Assembly (NCBI GenBank): GCA_002354635.1
Contig: DELZ01000001.1
Coordinates: 483,085 to 547,084 of the forward strand
Direction: 5' to 3'
Length of the DNA stretch: 64,000 bases
Source: Sphingomonadales bacterium UBA2683
Lineage (GTDB): Bacteria; Pseudomonadota; Alphaproteobacteria; Sphingomonadales; Sphingomonadaceae
In this document: positions 33,557-42,492 of the stretch, one piece after another
How the letters are laid out: every line of letters begins with the position of its first letter
Position numbering within the stretch: position 1 is the stretch's first letter
The notes under the pieces: generated by a model
Told to the model about the DNA's origin: nothing
Database searches by the model: none
What the model saw: only the letters and a program-made list of their open reading frames with translations
Translations under genes and position numbers: made by a program

Positions 33557-34795
33557 CTATTTCCGGCCCTGCCCACCGGCCAGTACCCCGGTTTCCGGCG
33601 TCGAATGGCGCGCCGGCGGGATATTCTGGAAGCTCCCCTTGTCCGCGCTGTCCAGCTTCTCGCGCCGCAGGATACGCCAGATCGAGAACAGCAGGATCAG
33701 CAAATGGGCACCCATCATGGTCACGAACAGCGCCAGCGGACCGGACAGGGTGATCGCGAGGCCGCCGATAAACGGCCCGATGATCGAACCAATGCCGAAC
33801 ACCAGCAGCAGCCCGCCGCTGGTAGTGATATAGTCGCCCGGACCGGCATGGTCGTTGGCATGGGCAACCACGATTGGATACATGGCGTAGATCATCGCGC
33901 CCAGCGCCGCGCCCAGCAGAAGATTGGCATTGGCCGTTTCCGGCCGCATCAAAAGAAAGCCGCTGCCCGCCGCTATCGCGATCAGCGCCGTCAGCACCAG
34001 CACCTTGCGCCGGTCGAACCGGTCCGAGGCGCGACCGACCGGGATCTGGGCAACGGCGCCGGCCAGTATCGGCAGACTGCAGAACAGGACCACCGTGGTC
34101 AGGTCGAGGCCGATTCGTTCGGCATAGACCGGCGCCAGCGCGCCAAAGCCGCCATTGGAAATGCCGATCATCAGCACGGCAAACACCGCAACCGGAGAAT
34201 TTTGCCACAGCCGCAACATCTTGAGCTTGACTTCAAACAGCGGCGCTGGCGCTCGCCGCGTGCTGATCGCGGTGGGGATCAGCGCCAGGCAATAGAAGAT
34301 CGCGGCAAGCATGAAATACCAGGCGGTCGAGACATCCGCACCGATCAGCAGCAATTGCCCGCCGGTCGACCCGGCCAGATTGATCATCGTATAGGTACCG
34401 AAAACCTGGCCGCGGATCGAGGAATCCACTTCCTCGTTGAGCCAGCTTTCGACGATCATCGCCGCTCCGGCAAAGCAGAAACCGGAAACGGCGCGCAGCG
34501 GAATCCAGACCCACGGGTTCGGGAACATCGACGACAACAGAATGACGATGGCCGCCGTCGCGGCAAGGACGCTGAACACCCGGATATGTCCGGCGCCGGC
34601 AACCAGAACCGGCGTGTAGACGCAGCCGAGTACATAGCCGGCGGCCCATCCGGTACCCAGCAGCCCGAGCGAAAAGGCGCTGAAACCCTCGCTCAACCCA
34701 CGGATCGGCAGAATTAGACCATTTATTCCACCAGCAATCAGCAGGAACAGGGAGCCAAGCAACAGCGCGCTGAGAGGAAAGAGTCTGCTAGTCAT
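33557..34795 (-). CDS. MFS transporter (YcaD-like)
   Basis: 412 residues from ATG 34795 (MTSRLFPL), supported by AGGAAG upstream; the frame extends further without a ribosome site. About 12 membrane helices, with VESWLNEEVDSSIRGQVFGTYTM and GRASDRFDRRKVLVL, patterns seen in the YcaD/UMF subgroup. Substrate unknown. It converges on smc, so it is separate from that operon. Confidence 0.88.
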   Translation of the reverse strand: MTSRLFPLSALLLGSLFLLIAGGINGLILPIRGLSEGFSAFSLGLLGTGWAAGYVLGCVYTPVLVAGAGHIRVFSVLAATAAIVILLSSMFPNPWVWIPLRAVSGFCFAGAAMIVESWLNEEVDSSIRGQVFGTYTMINLAGSTGGQLLLIGADVSTAWYFMLAAIFYCLALIPTAISTRRAPAPLFEVKLKMLRLWQNSPVAVFAVLMIGISNGGFGALAPVYAERIGLDLTTVVLFCSLPILAGAVAQIPVGRASDRFDRRKVLVLTALIAIAAGSGFLLMRPETANANLLLGAALGAMIYAMYPIVVAHANDHAGPGDYITTSGGLLLVFGIGSIIGPFIGGLAITLSGPLALFVTMMGAHLLILLFSIWRILRREKLDSADKGSFQNIPPARHSTPETGVLAGGQGRK

Positions 34796-34992
34796 GTCCG
34801 ATTGCTTCCTGCTCGCTATCTCCGTCCCTGTCCAGAGAAGGGTCTGCTGGCTAACCGGAACCGTTCCACCCGCTACCCGAGAAATACGCAGCCAATCTCG
34901 ATCTTGACGGCATTTTTCAAATCCAGTCCCCCAGCACCAGCTGCGGCCAACAACCGGACACTGCACGGAAAACGCTAGCAATCGCCTCGTTT

Positions 34993-35322
34993 CTATTCGA
35001 GGATTTGGTTGGATTTGACCTTTTCCTGTTTGGCGACAATGGCAGCGCTATTCGGTGCCAGTTTCGCCAAAATCCATGCCCCTATCGTCACAAAAATGGC
35101 GATGAACATACTGAAAATGAGGCAAATGGCCGTAGAGACAAGGACGGCCGCCAGACCATATACATTGGTTTCGTTGAACTGCACGGCATCATAGCCCGCA
35201 ACACCCAAAGCGCTGACAATCGCCCAAAATGGCGCAAACATCACCAATGCGCTGAAGAATGTCAGCTTGAAGATCGAGCGTTTCTTCATGTTTCCAACTG
35301 ATATTTGCATCTGGTTTTCCAT
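34993..35322 (-). CDS. Small two-helix membrane protein, unknown
   Basis: 109 residues from ATG 35322; 35289 (MKKRS) is an equally possible start and neither has a strong ribosome site. Two hydrophobic segments (about residues 20-45 and 55-85) with a charged C-terminal tail. No family recognised. It is on the same strand as soxR, 52 bp downstream of its stop codon. Confidence 0.55.
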   Translation of the reverse strand: MENQMQISVGNMKKRSIFKLTFFSALVMFAPFWAIVSALGVAGYDAVQFNETNVYGLAAVLVSTAICLIFSMFIAIFVTIGAWILAKLAPNSAAIVAKQEKVKSNQILE

Positions 35323-35374
35323 ATTATTGATCCCGCAGTCATATTTCGCACAGGACATTGTTTTCCGCCAGCCC

Positions 35375-35818
35375 TCAATCCCCCAGCACCAGCTGCGGCC
35401 CCGGTCCTTTCAGTCCGGCCCGGTCTTCCGGATTGTAAAGCCTGCATTTCTTCAGGCTCAGGCAGCCGCAGCCGATACAGCCGTCGAGCCGGTCGCGGGT
35501 GCGCTCCAGTTCGGCGATCCGTGCGTCGATAACCTTGCGCATCGCCTTGCTGATCCGGGTCCAGTCGGCCTGTGTCGGCGTGCGCCCGTGCGGCAGTTTC
35601 GCCAGTTGCCGCTCGATCTCGCCGATACTCAGCCCCAGCTGCTGGGCGATCAGGACAAAGCTCAGCCGCCGGATATCCGAGCGCAGGAAGCGCCGCTGCC
35701 CGCCGCTCGATCGGAATGGTTCGACCAGCCCCTTCTCCTCATAGAATCGGATCGCCGACACCGACAGCCCAGTGCGGGCAGCCAGCGCGCCGATGGTCAG
35801 GGCATTGGTTTCGGGCAT
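35375..35818 (-). CDS. soxR: SoxR, redox-sensing MerR-family regulator
   Basis: 147 residues. A MerR helix-turn-helix (IGALAARTGLSVSAIRFYEEKGLVEP) is followed by a dimerisation helix and the [2Fe-2S] cluster motif C-x2-C-x-C-x5-C (CIGCGCLSLKKC). SoxR is activated when redox-cycling compounds oxidise its cluster. A clear SoxR operator lies at 35932-35949, before the rightward VOC genes. soxS is absent here, as in most non-enteric bacteria, so the direct targets are probably these VOC genes. Confidence 0.96.
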   Translation of the reverse strand: MPETNALTIGALAARTGLSVSAIRFYEEKGLVEPFRSSGGQRRFLRSDIRRLSFVLIAQQLGLSIGEIERQLAKLPHGRTPTQADWTRISKAMRKVIDARIAELERTRDRLDGCIGCGCLSLKKCRLYNPEDRAGLKGPGPQLVLGD

Positions 35819-35834
35819 TTTTGGTTCCTTCCAT

Positions 35835-35913
35835 ATGTGCTCCGCACTTGATGCGGAGCCCGGACGTCGTCAGCGCAGACCTCCCAGAGCTCCGCATCAA
35901 GTGCGGAGCACAT
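35835..35913. repeat. 79-bp element with 25-bp inverted repeats (copy 1)
   Basis: A 25-bp arm at 35835-35859 is repeated exactly inverted at 35889-35913, separated by 29 bp. Each arm is itself a near hairpin (CTCCGCA-N5-TGCGGAG). The same arm sequence recurs at 59062-59139. It lies between soxR and its operator. Confidence 0.85.
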
Positions 35914-35927
35914 TCTCAAAATATATC

Positions 35928-35958
35928 TTGACCTCAACTTAGCTTGAGGTTGTACGAA
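35928..35958 (+). promoter_or_regulatory. SoxR-controlled promoter
   Basis: The palindrome CCTCAACTTAGCTTGAGG (35932-35949) closely matches the SoxR box CCTCAAGTTAACTTGAGG. It sits between a -35 TTGACC (35928-35933) and a -10-like TACGAA (35953-35958) with a 19-bp spacer, the over-long spacing typical of MerR/SoxR-activated promoters. It should drive the two VOC genes at 36063 and 36461. Confidence 0.85.
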
Positions 35959-36062
35959 TCGCAAGCATGGAGAATTGGCGGGCTCGAACAGCCAGCTGCA
36001 AGGCGGCAAACATGCTTCCAATTCTTCCAGAAAACGAATGCTCTCATTGCGAGGAAACACAT

Positions 36063-36464
36063 ATGAAACTCAATCAGGTCACCGTCGGATGCCTGGATTA
36101 TGATCGATCACTCGCCTTTTATCAAAGGCTTGGCCTGACCCAGATCGTCCACTCCCCACCCCGCTATGCCCGGTTCGAGACGCCGACCGGCGAAACCTTC
36201 TCGATCCACGCGGTGGAAAAAATCGGAACGCCTTCGACCCTGATCTATTTCGAATGCGACGAACTCGACGCAAAAGTGGCGGACCTGCAATCTGCCGGCA
36301 TCGCCTTCGCCACCCGGCCCACCGACCAGAGCTGGGGCTGGCGCGAAGCGCGGCTCCGCGACCCGGCGGGCAATCCACTCTGCCTGTTTCACGGCGGCGA
36401 CAACCGCCGCTTCCCGCCCTGGCGGATCAATCATCAACCCAAGGAAAAAGGAAATGAACCATGA
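36063..36464 (+). CDS. VOC-family protein, SoxR-regulated 1
   Basis: 133 residues from ATG 36063, preceded by GAGGAAA; an upstream in-frame ATG (35967) is rejected because it adds a non-homologous tail and no ribosome site. The VOC fold is visible as MKLNQVTVGCLDYDRSLAFYQ and ARLRDPAGNPLCLFH. It follows a SoxR operator and overlaps the next gene by 4 bp. SoxR targets in many bacteria modify or export redox-active compounds, so binding or conversion of such a molecule is plausible but inferred. Confidence 0.87.
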   Translation: MKLNQVTVGCLDYDRSLAFYQRLGLTQIVHSPPRYARFETPTGETFSIHAVEKIGTPSTLIYFECDELDAKVADLQSAGIAFATRPTDQSWGWREARLRDPAGNPLCLFHGGDNRRFPPWRINHQPKEKGNEP

Positions 36465-36841
36465 AGATCGGAAAACTGGAGCACGTCAACATCACGGTCA
36501 GCGACCCCCAGAGAAGCGCCGCCCTGCTGCGCGATCTGTTTGGCTGGCATATCCGGTGGGAGGGGCCATCAATGTCGGATGGCCATACGATCCACATCGG
36601 CACGGATGATAGCTATATCGCCCTCTACACCAACCCCGAGGTGCGGGCGGCTGATCCCGCCTTCCGCAAGGGCGAGCCGATGAACCATATCGGCGTCACC
36701 GTCGATGATCTCGATGCGGTAGAGGCCAAGGTCGTCGCCGCAGGCCTCAAGCCCTTCGGCCATGACAACTATGACCCCGGCCGCCGTTTCTATTTCTTCG
36801 ACTGGAACGGCATCGAATGGGAAGTGGTGAGCTATGGGTAG
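36461..36841 (+). CDS. VOC-family protein, SoxR-regulated 2
   Basis: 126 residues; ATG overlaps the previous stop (ATGA), so they are translationally coupled. The metal-site pattern is visible: His near residue 8 (LEHVNITV), His in MNHIGVTVDD and Glu in GIEWEVVSYG, consistent with a metal-dependent glyoxalase-like protein. Likely induced together with its partner by SoxR. Confidence 0.88.
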   Translation: MKIGKLEHVNITVSDPQRSAALLRDLFGWHIRWEGPSMSDGHTIHIGTDDSYIALYTNPEVRAADPAFRKGEPMNHIGVTVDDLDAVEAKVVAAGLKPFGHDNYDPGRRFYFFDWNGIEWEVVSYG

Positions 36842-36912
36842 CACCCCGTCATCATGAACTCGTTTCACGGCCCAGAGCGGCAACCGTCCCATTGACGCTT
36901 TGCCGCTCTCGA

Positions 36913-36931
36913 CCCCGGATCAAGTCCGGGG
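36913..36931. repeat. Palindromic intergenic repeat
   Basis: CCCCGGA-N5-TCCGGGG, a common dispersed palindrome in alphaproteobacteria, in the gap after the VOC pair. A degenerate partner motif (CGTCATCATGAACTCGTTTCA) lies about 60 bp upstream. Confidence 0.75.
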
Positions 36932-36954
36932 TGACGAATGCAGATTGCAACGCG

Positions 36955-37290
36955 CTATTTTCTGCACGGCCGCGGATAAATTCTAACCATATGCCCATTG
37001 CTATCTGCGTTGACGGGGTCGCCGATCCTGCAGCCACGTACCATCGCTATTGGCACGCTCTTTCGACCTACTTCGCCGTCCGTCGCCAGAGCGACGACGA
37101 CAACCCTGTCAGCTTTCGACGGACCCGGGCGGCTGATGTCATGTCCAAAAGCCGAAATATTTGCCTTGATAGGCAAAAAGGTTCCACTGGTTCGTTGCCG
37201 ATTTAGTGACGAGAAGTAAATCGCCCCCAAGAACAGGATCAAGATTGCAACAATCAATTTCCATTCCGGGATGAGCCATTTACTAATCAC
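36955..37290 (-). CDS. Possible small membrane-anchored protein
   Basis: 111 residues from GTG 37290, with no ribosome site seen. One hydrophobic segment (about residues 11-30, LIVAILILFLGAIYFSSL) followed by a soluble part with no recognised motif. It fills the 458-bp gap between the VOC pair and the oxidoreductase operon. Coding status is uncertain. Confidence 0.4.
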   Translation of the reverse strand: MISKWLIPEWKLIVAILILFLGAIYFSSLNRQRTSGTFLPIKANISAFGHDISRPGPSKADRVVVVALATDGEVGRKSVPIAMVRGCRIGDPVNADSNGHMVRIYPRPCRK

Positions 37291-37299
37291 GCACAGTTC

Positions 37300-38433
37300 T
37301 TACAAACTAGGATTAACCAGCACCTTCTCGCCGGTCGCCTTCTTCTCGTAGCCCTTGGCGATCTCCGGATCGATCATGTCTATCAGGCTGATCTCGCTGG
37401 AATAGTCGCTCTTGAAGATGCCGTTGCGCTCTTCGACGGTGTACATGCGCATTTCCATCATCCGCTCGCCGCCGACCTTTTCGAGATGCGGGGTCAGCAG
37501 CCAGCCGCCGACGCCCCAGTAGAGCCCAAGACCGCCGCCGAGGATGGTTTCGCCGGTGTCGAGACGGCCATAGATATAGACCTGTTTGTTGACGGTCGAA
37601 CCGTAGACGCTGAATTCCGCGCCACGCACCGCCGCCGCCTTTTCCATCGCGGTCAGGATATAGCTCGCCATCTTGCCGCCGCCGATCGCGTCGAAGCCCA
37701 GCGTCGCGCCGGTTTCCGCCAGGGCAGCGATCAGCTTGTCCATGAAATCGTCCTTGCTGCTGTCAATCACATGAGTCAGGCCGATATCGGTGAGGATTTT
37801 CTTCTGCGCATCGCTGCGGACGATGGCGACCAGATCGACGCCTTCCTTGAGGCACAGCTTGGCCAGCATCTGCCCGAGGTTGGACGCCGCCGCGGTGTGG
37901 ACCAGCGCTTCATGACCCTCGGCGCGCATGGTGTTGAGAAAGCCCTGCACGGTCATCGGATTGACGAACAGCGATGCGCCTTCCTTGGCAGGTGCGCCTT
38001 CGGGCAATGGCACGCACATCATCGCCGGCATCACCCGGTGGGTACGGTACATTTCGCCGCCGACAATGGTCACGACCTTGCCCATCAGGGCCTGCGCCGC
38101 ATCGGACGAGCCGGCGGCGACAACCGTACCGGCGCCTTCGTTGCCGGCAGCCAGTTTCTTGCCGGCGCGGCCCTTGAAGAAAGGCTGCATCGCGGGTTCG
38201 ACATCGGCAACCAGCGCCGGATGACCATCGACCGTCTCGCTGCGCACCGTGTCCATATTGGCAGCGGCGGTCAGCAGGCCGAGATCGGACGGATTGATCG
38301 GAACGGCTTCCATCCGCACGATGACTTCATGCTCCTTTGGTTCGGGCACATCATAAGGCTCGACCGACAGGATCGACTTTCCGTCTTCGGTAACGGTGGT
38401 GAACAGCTGTTTTGCATCGGGAAATTGGCTCAT
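37300..38433 (-). CDS. Zinc-type alcohol dehydrogenase/quinone oxidoreductase
   Basis: 377 residues, medium-chain dehydrogenase/reductase fold. The N-terminal GroES-like domain has NEGAGTVVAAG, and the Rossmann part has VHTAAASNLGQMLAKLC and FDAIGGG. The zinc ligands of classical alcohol dehydrogenases are not obvious, so an NADPH:quinone reductase-like activity is more likely. It is the last gene of a leftward operon (aldo/keto reductase, flavin oxidase, this gene) with gaps of about 30 bp. Confidence 0.88.
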   Translation of the reverse strand: MSQFPDAKQLFTTVTEDGKSILSVEPYDVPEPKEHEVIVRMEAVPINPSDLGLLTAAANMDTVRSETVDGHPALVADVEPAMQPFFKGRAGKKLAAGNEGAGTVVAAGSSDAAQALMGKVVTIVGGEMYRTHRVMPAMMCVPLPEGAPAKEGASLFVNPMTVQGFLNTMRAEGHEALVHTAAASNLGQMLAKLCLKEGVDLVAIVRSDAQKKILTDIGLTHVIDSSKDDFMDKLIAALAETGATLGFDAIGGGKMASYILTAMEKAAAVRGAEFSVYGSTVNKQVYIYGRLDTGETILGGGLGLYWGVGGWLLTPHLEKVGGERMMEMRMYTVEERNGIFKSDYSSEISLIDMIDPEIAKGYEKKATGEKVLVNPSL

Positions 38434-38460
38434 AGGGATATTCCTCTCTCTTGTTTGTTT

Positions 38461-39396
38461 CTAGAATTCTTGTGCGGCGCTGTGCGCGCCCAGTCGTTCG
38501 GTGATCGCGAAAAATTCGGCCACCGTCTCATCGATAATCTGTCTGGCAGTTTTTACCTCGTCGATCAAACCGGAAGATTGTCCGGCGAGGCCGACGGATG
38601 CTTCCATGTCGCCGCCGAAATAGACGTCCATGATGCCCTTGAATGTATCGGCCGGCATCAGGCCGTCTTCGTAGATCTTGGCGGTGCGCTCGGTCTTCAG
38701 CGCGCGGATGCAGGGCGAAGCCTTCTTGTTCAGCACATAGGTGCCGGTTTCCTTGGCATCGAGTATCGCCTGCTTGTAATTATGGTGCACGGGGCTTTCC
38801 GCGCTCGACACAAAGCGCGTGCCCATCTGGATCGCTTCCGCGCCCAGCGCGAAGGCCGCCGCCATACCCTTGCCGTCGGCAATGCCGCCGGCAGCAACCA
38901 TCGGGATATCGGTCTGCCGGCGGATTGCCTGCAGCAGCACCAGCGTCGACACTTCCTCGGGATTCTTGAAGCCACCGCCTTCTGCGCCCTCGACAATCAG
39001 GCCATCCACACCCGCTTCAACGCAGCCCATCGCCGCAGCGACGGTCGGAACAGCATGATAGACGATGATCCCCGCCTCCTGCAGCGGGCCGACAAATTTG
39101 CGCGGGCTGCCCGCCGAAGTGGTCACGAATTTCACGCCCGATCCGCAGATATGGTCGAGGATCGCGGGGTCCTTGAGGAACATGATCGGCAGGTTCACGC
39201 CAAAGGGCGCCTCGGTCAGATCCTTCATCTTCTCGATTTCGGCCATGCAGGCTTCGGTTTCGCCGGACGAAGTCTCGATGATACCGAGCCCGCCGGCATT
39301 GCACACGGCGGAGGCGAGTTGCGACCGCGCAATCCAGCCCATCGGCGCCTGCACGATCGGATATTTCGCGCCACTATGTTCGAGAAATCGGTTCAT
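38461..39396 (-). CDS. Nitronate monooxygenase-type flavoprotein
   Basis: 311 residues. The TIM-barrel FMN protein opens with PIVQAPMGWIARSQLASAV and has VAAGGIADGKGMAAAFALGA and MGTRFVSSAES, the phosphate-binding and substrate segments of the nitronate monooxygenase / 2-nitropropane dioxygenase family. It oxidises nitronates or related compounds with FMN. AGGGAAG lies upstream. Middle gene of the oxidoreductase operon. Confidence 0.9.
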   Translation of the reverse strand: MNRFLEHSGAKYPIVQAPMGWIARSQLASAVCNAGGLGIIETSSGETEACMAEIEKMKDLTEAPFGVNLPIMFLKDPAILDHICGSGVKFVTTSAGSPRKFVGPLQEAGIIVYHAVPTVAAAMGCVEAGVDGLIVEGAEGGGFKNPEEVSTLVLLQAIRRQTDIPMVAAGGIADGKGMAAAFALGAEAIQMGTRFVSSAESPVHHNYKQAILDAKETGTYVLNKKASPCIRALKTERTAKIYEDGLMPADTFKGIMDVYFGGDMEASVGLAGQSSGLIDEVKTARQIIDETVAEFFAITERLGAHSAAQEF

Positions 39397-39426
39397 AAGC
39401 TGTCTTTCTTCCCTGGCACCTGCCGA

Positions 39427-40443
39427 TCAGCCCATCGGATACATGATTTCCCGGCTGATCTTGTATATCCGTTTCATGATCTCGTCGCTGAGCACCAGAT
39501 CGGCGGCGGCGAATATCTCGGGCAGCTGGTCGGTATGGGTCGCGCCGACGATGGTGGAGGCGACAAAATCATGCTGCTTCGACCAGGCGGTCGCCAGCGT
39601 CACCGGCGCCACGCCCAGTTCGTCGGCGATCGCCATGAAGCGCTTGGTCGATTCTTCCGACTTCGGATTGACGAACCGCTCGGCCATTTTCTTCTGCCGG
39701 CCACCCATGCCGAGATAGGCCGAGAAACGCGCACCTTCCGGCATTGCGCCATCATTATATTTGCCTGACAGGGCCCCGCCGGCGAGCGGCGAATAGGGAA
39801 TCAGGCTGACCCCTTCCTGATTGCAGACCTGCGCCAGCTCGTCCTCGAACCGGCGGTTGTTCATGCTGAAATTGTTCTGGATCGTACAATAGCGGGTGAC
39901 GCCCAGCCGTTCCGACGCCTCGAGCGATTTCATCAGGCCCCAGCTGGTTTCGTTGGAACAGCCAATGGCGCGGATTTTGCCCTTGCGGATTTCCTCGTCG
40001 AGCACTTCCATGGTCTCGTCATAGGCGGTGCCATGATCGGGCCAGTGGGTCTGGTAAAGATCGATATAGTCGGTCTGCAGCCGCTTCAGACTGGCATCGA
40101 GCGCGCGCACAATATTGTGCCGGTCCATCGCCGTCATCCCGGCGCGCTGCGAGGAGGCGATCCAGCCATGGCTCGGACCCGAAACCTTGGTCGCGATGAT
40201 CAGGCTGTCGCGATCCTTGCCCTTCATCCAGCGGCCGACAATATTCTCGGTTTCCCCGGCCCATTCCCGCTTGGGCGGCACCGGATAATTTTCCGCCGTA
40301 TCGAAGAAATTGATCCCGGCCTCGACCGATTCATCCATGATCCTGTGCGACATGGTTTCGTCGGCACCGCTGCCAAAGGTCATCGTTCCCATGCAGATTT
40401 CGGATACATAGATCGGGCTTCGGCCCAGGCGGCGTGTTTTCAT
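39427..40443 (-). CDS. Aldo/keto reductase
   Basis: 338 residues, (beta/alpha)8 barrel. The catalytic tetrad is recognisable (FFDTAENYP Asp/Tyr; ATKVSG Lys; QTHWPDH His). The NADPH-binding end has VASTIVGATHTDQLPE. It reduces aldehydes or ketones; substrate unknown. First gene of the three-gene oxidoreductase operon, which suggests a shared pathway that handles a carbonyl or nitro compound. Confidence 0.93.
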   Translation of the reverse strand: MKTRRLGRSPIYVSEICMGTMTFGSGADETMSHRIMDESVEAGINFFDTAENYPVPPKREWAGETENIVGRWMKGKDRDSLIIATKVSGPSHGWIASSQRAGMTAMDRHNIVRALDASLKRLQTDYIDLYQTHWPDHGTAYDETMEVLDEEIRKGKIRAIGCSNETSWGLMKSLEASERLGVTRYCTIQNNFSMNNRRFEDELAQVCNQEGVSLIPYSPLAGGALSGKYNDGAMPEGARFSAYLGMGGRQKKMAERFVNPKSEESTKRFMAIADELGVAPVTLATAWSKQHDFVASTIVGATHTDQLPEIFAAADLVLSDEIMKRIYKISREIMYPMG

Positions 40444-40537
40444 GCAAATATCTCCGGGAGATTGGCGGTGGCTTAATTGTGCGGTTAATCAGCATAGCCT
40501 TTTTGGGTTGCGAAACGCAATCCAATTTCTCGGCTGC

Positions 40538-41455
40538 CTAGCCCGCTTGGCCAAGCACCAGGCAGGCAAGGAACATCAGCAGACCGGCAAAGCGGTTCGA
40601 GCGGAACTTGGCCAGCGCATCATCGCCGTCATCGCGGTTCAATGTCACCACCTGCCACAGCAGATGCAGCCCGAGAGGAACCAGTGCCAGCAGCCCCAGC
40701 CATTGCGGACGCAGCAACCAGAACGCGGCCGCCCAGCTTGCCAGCGCCGTGACATAAAAGGCCAGCACGCCGAACCGCACATTTTCCCCCAGCCGCAGCG
40801 CACTGGACCGGATGCCGACCAGGGCATCGTCCTCGCGGTCCTGCAACGCATAGATGGTGTCATAGCCGATCACCCAGAATATCGATCCGGCGTAAAGCAG
40901 CACCATCGCCCAGTCGAATGCGGGATCGATTGCAAGCCAGCCGACCAGCGCACCCCAGCTGAACACCAGCCCCAGCCAGGCCTGCGGCCACCAGGTGATC
41001 CGCTTCATGAACGGATAGGCGGCAACCAGCGCCAGGCTGCCCAGTGCCACCAGCTTCGCGGTTCCGTTGATCTGCAACCAGGCCAGCAGCCCGATCAGAC
41101 AGAGCATGGCCAGCCAGATCCACGCCGCCTTCAGCGACACTGCGCCGCTCGCGACCGGTCGCGAGCGGGTCCGTGCCACCTGCCGGTCCAGGTCCCGGTC
41201 GACGATATCATTGTAGACACAGCCCGCGCCGCGCATCGCGATCGAGCCGAGCAGCAGCCAAAGCAGCAAATCCCACCGTTCGATCGCGCCTCCGGCCAGC
41301 GCCACACCCCAGGCGCAGGGCCAGAACAGCAGCCACCAGCCGATCGGGCGATCAAAACGCGCGAGCAGGGCAAAAGGCCGGGCGGCGGACGGCAAAAGGC
41401 CGATGACGCCGCCATGTTGGGAATCGGGGACGGTCTGGTCTGAGTGGTTAGACAT
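40538..41455 (-). CDS. ubiA: UbiA, 4-hydroxybenzoate octaprenyltransferase
   Basis: 305 residues, about 8-9 membrane helices. The two Asp-rich prenyl-diphosphate motifs are intact: NDIVDRD (first) and YDTIYALQDREDD (second). It transfers the prenyl tail to 4-hydroxybenzoate in ubiquinone synthesis at the inner membrane. It diverges from rsmE across a repeat element. Confidence 0.95.
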   Translation of the reverse strand: MSNHSDQTVPDSQHGGVIGLLPSAARPFALLARFDRPIGWWLLFWPCAWGVALAGGAIERWDLLLWLLLGSIAMRGAGCVYNDIVDRDLDRQVARTRSRPVASGAVSLKAAWIWLAMLCLIGLLAWLQINGTAKLVALGSLALVAAYPFMKRITWWPQAWLGLVFSWGALVGWLAIDPAFDWAMVLLYAGSIFWVIGYDTIYALQDREDDALVGIRSSALRLGENVRFGVLAFYVTALASWAAAFWLLRPQWLGLLALVPLGLHLLWQVVTLNRDDGDDALAKFRSNRFAGLLMFLACLVLGQAG

Positions 41456-41483
41456 GTCAGTCGCTTATCGTCATTTCTCTTAT

Positions 41484-41567
41484 TCGTCATCCTGAACTTG
41501 TTTCAGGACCGCGATCGAGCATGGGCTTTTTTTCGCGAAAGCGGCTGTATCAAATTCAGCATGACGA
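41484..41567. repeat. Inverted-repeat element between ubiA and rsmE
   Basis: TCGTCATCCTGAACTTG at 41484-41500 is mirrored by a 17-bp near-copy inverted at 41551-41567 (15/17 identical), with an internal hairpin CCTGAA-N5-TTCAGG. This is a widespread alphaproteobacterial intergenic repeat. Confidence 0.7.
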
Positions 41568-41595
41568 GACCCAAAGGTGACGCTAGACAGTATTG

Positions 41596-42360
41596 ATGCC
41601 CGCGACCCCTGCCTATCCCCCGCACAGCGCCCCGCGCCTGTTCGTTGACACCGAACTCGGTGAAGGTGCCGAGATTCGTCTGGACGGCAGCCACGCCCAT
41701 TATCTGCTCAAGGTGATGCGGATCAAACAGGGCGATCCGGTCAAGCTGTTCGATGACCGTACCGGCGAATATCTGGCCCGTGTTAGCGCATTGGGCAAAC
41801 GCGATCTGATGCTGTCGATTGACGGCCGGACCCGCGACCGGGAAAATGTCCCCGATCTCTGGCTGTGCACCGCACCGATCAAGAAGGACCGGTTCAACTG
41901 GATCGTCGAAAAGGCCACCGAACTGGGCGTCGCGAAAATCATGCCCGTGCAGACCGAACGCACCCAGGGGCAAGGCCTCAAGCCGGAAAAATTGCGCGCC
42001 CACATGATCGAGGCGGCGGAACAGTGCGAGCGCACCGCCCTGCCCTCGCTCGATCCGCTGACCAGATTGACCGCCTTGCTCGATCAATGGCCGGCAGATC
42101 GCCATCTGTTCTTTGCCGACGAGCGCATCCATGCAACCGGCGAAGGCAGCTTTCGCAAGGCGCTGGTCGCCCATGCCGGTCCGGCCGCGATCCTGATCGG
42201 ACCGGAAGGCGGCTTTTCCGATGCGGAAAACGAGCGCATCCGGGCCTTGCCCCAGTCCGTAGCGGTATCGCTAGGCCCCAGAATATTGCGCGCCGACACG
42301 GCGGCGATTGCGGCGATCAGCTTGTGGATGGCAGGCCGCGGCGACTGGAATCCCGCCTAA
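41596..42360 (+). CDS. rsmE: RsmE, 16S rRNA m3U1498 methyltransferase
   Basis: 254 residues from ATG 41596. An N-terminal PUA-like part (about 10-75, HAHYLLKVMRIKQGDPV) precedes a SPOUT domain with KATELGVAKIMPVQTERTQ, the knot signature LIGPEGGFSDAE and LGPRILRADTAAI. It methylates N3 of U1498 in the small ribosomal subunit. Confidence 0.96.
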   Translation: MPATPAYPPHSAPRLFVDTELGEGAEIRLDGSHAHYLLKVMRIKQGDPVKLFDDRTGEYLARVSALGKRDLMLSIDGRTRDRENVPDLWLCTAPIKKDRFNWIVEKATELGVAKIMPVQTERTQGQGLKPEKLRAHMIEAAEQCERTALPSLDPLTRLTALLDQWPADRHLFFADERIHATGEGSFRKALVAHAGPAAILIGPEGGFSDAENERIRALPQSVAVSLGPRILRADTAAIAAISLWMAGRGDWNPA

Positions 42361-42492
42361 ACTCTGGCCACAGCCATCCCTGTCCCGGCCCCTCGTCCAC
42401 CGGCCAGCAAAACATCCTGAAATCCCTTCAAACCCGGATTGTCCGTGCACTGTGGTTAACGATTAATTAGCCCATTCCGGATAGGGAAAACC

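Noticed and set aside
35967..36062. N-terminal extension of the first SoxR-regulated VOC gene
   Set aside because: The extra residues show no VOC similarity and the ATG at 36063 has a GAGGAAA ribosome site; the extension would also start almost at the promoter.
37486..39768. A 760-codon open frame on the plus strand
   Set aside because: It lies wholly antisense to the zinc-type dehydrogenase, the nitronate monooxygenase-type gene and part of the aldo/keto reductase, all clearly conserved. Long antisense frames are expected at this base composition.
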